From the NCBI GenBank assembly GCA_003022745.1, contig PXSU01000149.1:1-8148 (forward strand): a stretch of 8,148 nucleotides of DNA, read 5' to 3'. Positions within the stretch are counted from its first letter, which is position 1. Each line of letters starts with the position of its first letter. The position numbers and the translations under genes were made by a program. Origin of the DNA: Halobacteriales archaeon SW_9_67_25. GTDB taxonomy: Archaea; Halobacteriota; Halobacteria; Halobacteriales; Haloarculaceae. The notes below the pieces were generated by a model, which had not been told where the DNA came from, did not search any database, and worked only from the letters and a program-made list of their open reading frames with translations. Positions 7,231-8,148 of the stretch are shown here, piece after piece.

Positions 7231-8148
7231 CTACATCTCGAAGTACGCGGCTGCGCCGGGATGGAGTTCGATGGACATGCCGTCCTGTGCGGAGTCGGCG
7301 CTGATGAAGTCGGTCTTGATCGTCAGGTCGTCGACGTTCTCGAAGATGGTCTCGGTAACAGTCTCGACGGTGTCCTCGGGCTGGGACTCGTTGGTCGCGA
7401 TCATCGCCTGGACCGAGACAGTTTCGACGTCCTCCTCGACGCCGGAGTAGGTGCCACCGGGAATGGTGTCGTCGGCGAACCAGGAGGCGGCGTCCTTGAC
7501 GGCCTCGCGATTGTCACCCTCGACTGGGACGATGGCGACGTCGTTCGTGGTCGCGAGGTCCTCGATGGCGCCGACAGGCCACCCGCCGACGACGAAGGCG
7601 GCGTCGATGTCGCCGTTCCGGAGCTGGTCGGCCGCCTGCGAGAACGAGGCGTTTTGCTCGTCGAAGTCTTCGATGCCGACCGCCTCCAGAATCTGGAGGG
7701 CGTTGACCTGCGTCCCCGAGCCGAGATCGCCCGTGTTGATCGTCGCCCCTTCGAGATCTCCGACCGTCTCGATACCCGTACTCTGGAGCGTGACAACGGT
7801 GATCGTCTCCGGATAGAGCGTCGCGACGCCCATCAGGTTCGGGATGGCGTTGTCCTGGAAGGTGTCGATACCCGTGCCGTTTTTCGCGAAGAACGCGACG
7901 TCGTTCTGGATGAGCGCGAAGTCGGCGTCCCCGCTGGCGAGGCTGCCGACGTTCTCGACGCTCGCGCCCGTCGACTGGACGTTCAGCGTGAAGTCCGTGT
8001 TTTCCTCGACGACCGTTTTGAACTCGTTCGAGAGCGGGAAGTACGTGCCGCCGGTCCCACCCGCGTGCCACGAGAGCCGTTCGCCGCCACCACCGTCGCC
8101 GCCGTCACTACCACCGTCGCTGCCGCCGTCGTCGCCGTCACTACCACC
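7231..8148 (-). CDS. TAXI family TRAP transporter solute-binding protein, N-terminus outside the window
   Basis: The frame enters from the right edge and gives 305 residues ending at TAG 7231-7233. The lipoprotein signal expected in this family lies outside the window. The visible part starts with a Gly/Ser/Asp linker of about 22 residues, typical of haloarchaeal lipoproteins between the anchored cysteine and the folded domain. The binding domain then shows the TAXI marks: WHAGGTGGTYFPLS (27-40), SGDADFALIQNDVAF (72-86), INTGDLGSGTQVNALQIL (137-154), GDIDAAFVVGGWP (179-191), and the closing IELHPGAAAYFEM (293-305), which matches the family C-terminus. The protein is expected to sit outside the membrane, bind a small anionic solute and pass it to the permease. 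The ligand is unknown; some TAXI proteins bind glutamate or related acids, but nothing here proves that. The gene leads the transporter operon. Confidence 0.93.
   Translation of the reverse strand, partial: GGSDGDDGGSDGGSDGGDGGGGERLSWHAGGTGGTYFPLSNEFKTVVEENTDFTLNVQSTGASVENVGSLASGDADFALIQNDVAFFAKNGTGIDTFQDNAIPNLMGVATLYPETITVVTLQSTGIETVGDLEGATINTGDLGSGTQVNALQILEAVGIEDFDEQNASFSQAADQLRNGDIDAAFVVGGWPVGAIEDLATTNDVAIVPVEGDNREAVKDAASWFADDTIPGGTYSGVEEDVETVSVQAMIATNESQPEDTVETVTETIFENVDDLTIKTDFISADSAQDGMSIELHPGAAAYFEM
8101..8148. repeat. Direct repeat in the linker-coding region of the TAXI gene
   Basis: GCCGTCACTACCACC occurs identically at 8101-8115 and 8134-8148, a 33-base period. GTCG/CCG-rich units lie between the copies and extend left to about 8086. 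On the coding strand these are Gly-Gly-Ser-Asp-Gly repeats. The array continues past the window edge, so its full copy number is not visible. Such linkers change length by slippage without disturbing the frame, because the period is a multiple of three. Confidence 0.7.

Noticed and set aside
8086..8148. CRISPR or other regulatory repeat array at the right edge
   Set aside because: The repeats are in frame, encode a Gly/Ser/Asp linker of a lipoprotein and lack unique spacers; a low-complexity coding region explains them.

Overview
The window reads as a piece of a haloarchaeal chromosome (class Halobacteria). It is strongly GC-rich, the predicted proteins are loaded with Asp and Glu, third codon positions are mostly G or C, and the binding protein at the right edge carries the Gly/Ser/Asp-rich linker usual in haloarchaeal lipoproteins. 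The organism call is inference from composition and protein style; no rRNA or tRNA gene is present to fix it. The window holds no mobile element, CRISPR array or RNA gene that I can support.

Left part, plus strand: a short C-terminal fragment of a gene (2-118), possibly the end of a UspA-type domain, is followed by a GC-rich hairpin with a T-run (188-217) that looks like a terminator. Next comes a LarA-like gene (about 195-1307). It matches the nickel-dependent lactate racemase family along its length, except that about 30 residues are absent at exactly the place where LarA carries its catalytic His, the Lys that anchors the nickel-pincer cofactor and the nickel-binding His. The reading frame is intact across this gap. 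This is the most unusual observation in the window: either an eroding paralogue, a repurposed LarA-fold protein, or an assembly error.

Middle part, plus strand: after a 134-base leader with inverted repeats and a strong Shine-Dalgarno sequence come metY (1442-2758) and metX (2755-3963). Their reading frames overlap by four bases (ATGA), so they almost certainly form one operon. MetX acylates homoserine, and MetY replaces the acyl group with sulfide to give homocysteine, so the pair encodes the direct-sulfhydrylation route to methionine.

Right part, minus strand, convergent with metX and with only 12 bases between the stop codons: a TAXI-type TRAP transporter operon. In transcription order it holds a TAXI solute-binding protein (7231 to beyond the right edge), a small DUF1850 protein (6700-7191) and a large fused 4TM/12TM TRAP permease (3976-6693). 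The binding protein captures a solute outside the cell and hands it to the permease, which is expected to use an ion gradient. The ligand cannot be read from sequence, and the DUF1850 partner has no established role. The permease is clearly longer than the usual fused TRAP proteins, with extra membrane segments inside and at the C-terminus.

No whole new system stands out. The gene complement is ordinary haloarchaeal metabolism and transport, with the LarA-like gene, the enlarged permease and the DUF1850 protein as the points that merit a second look.
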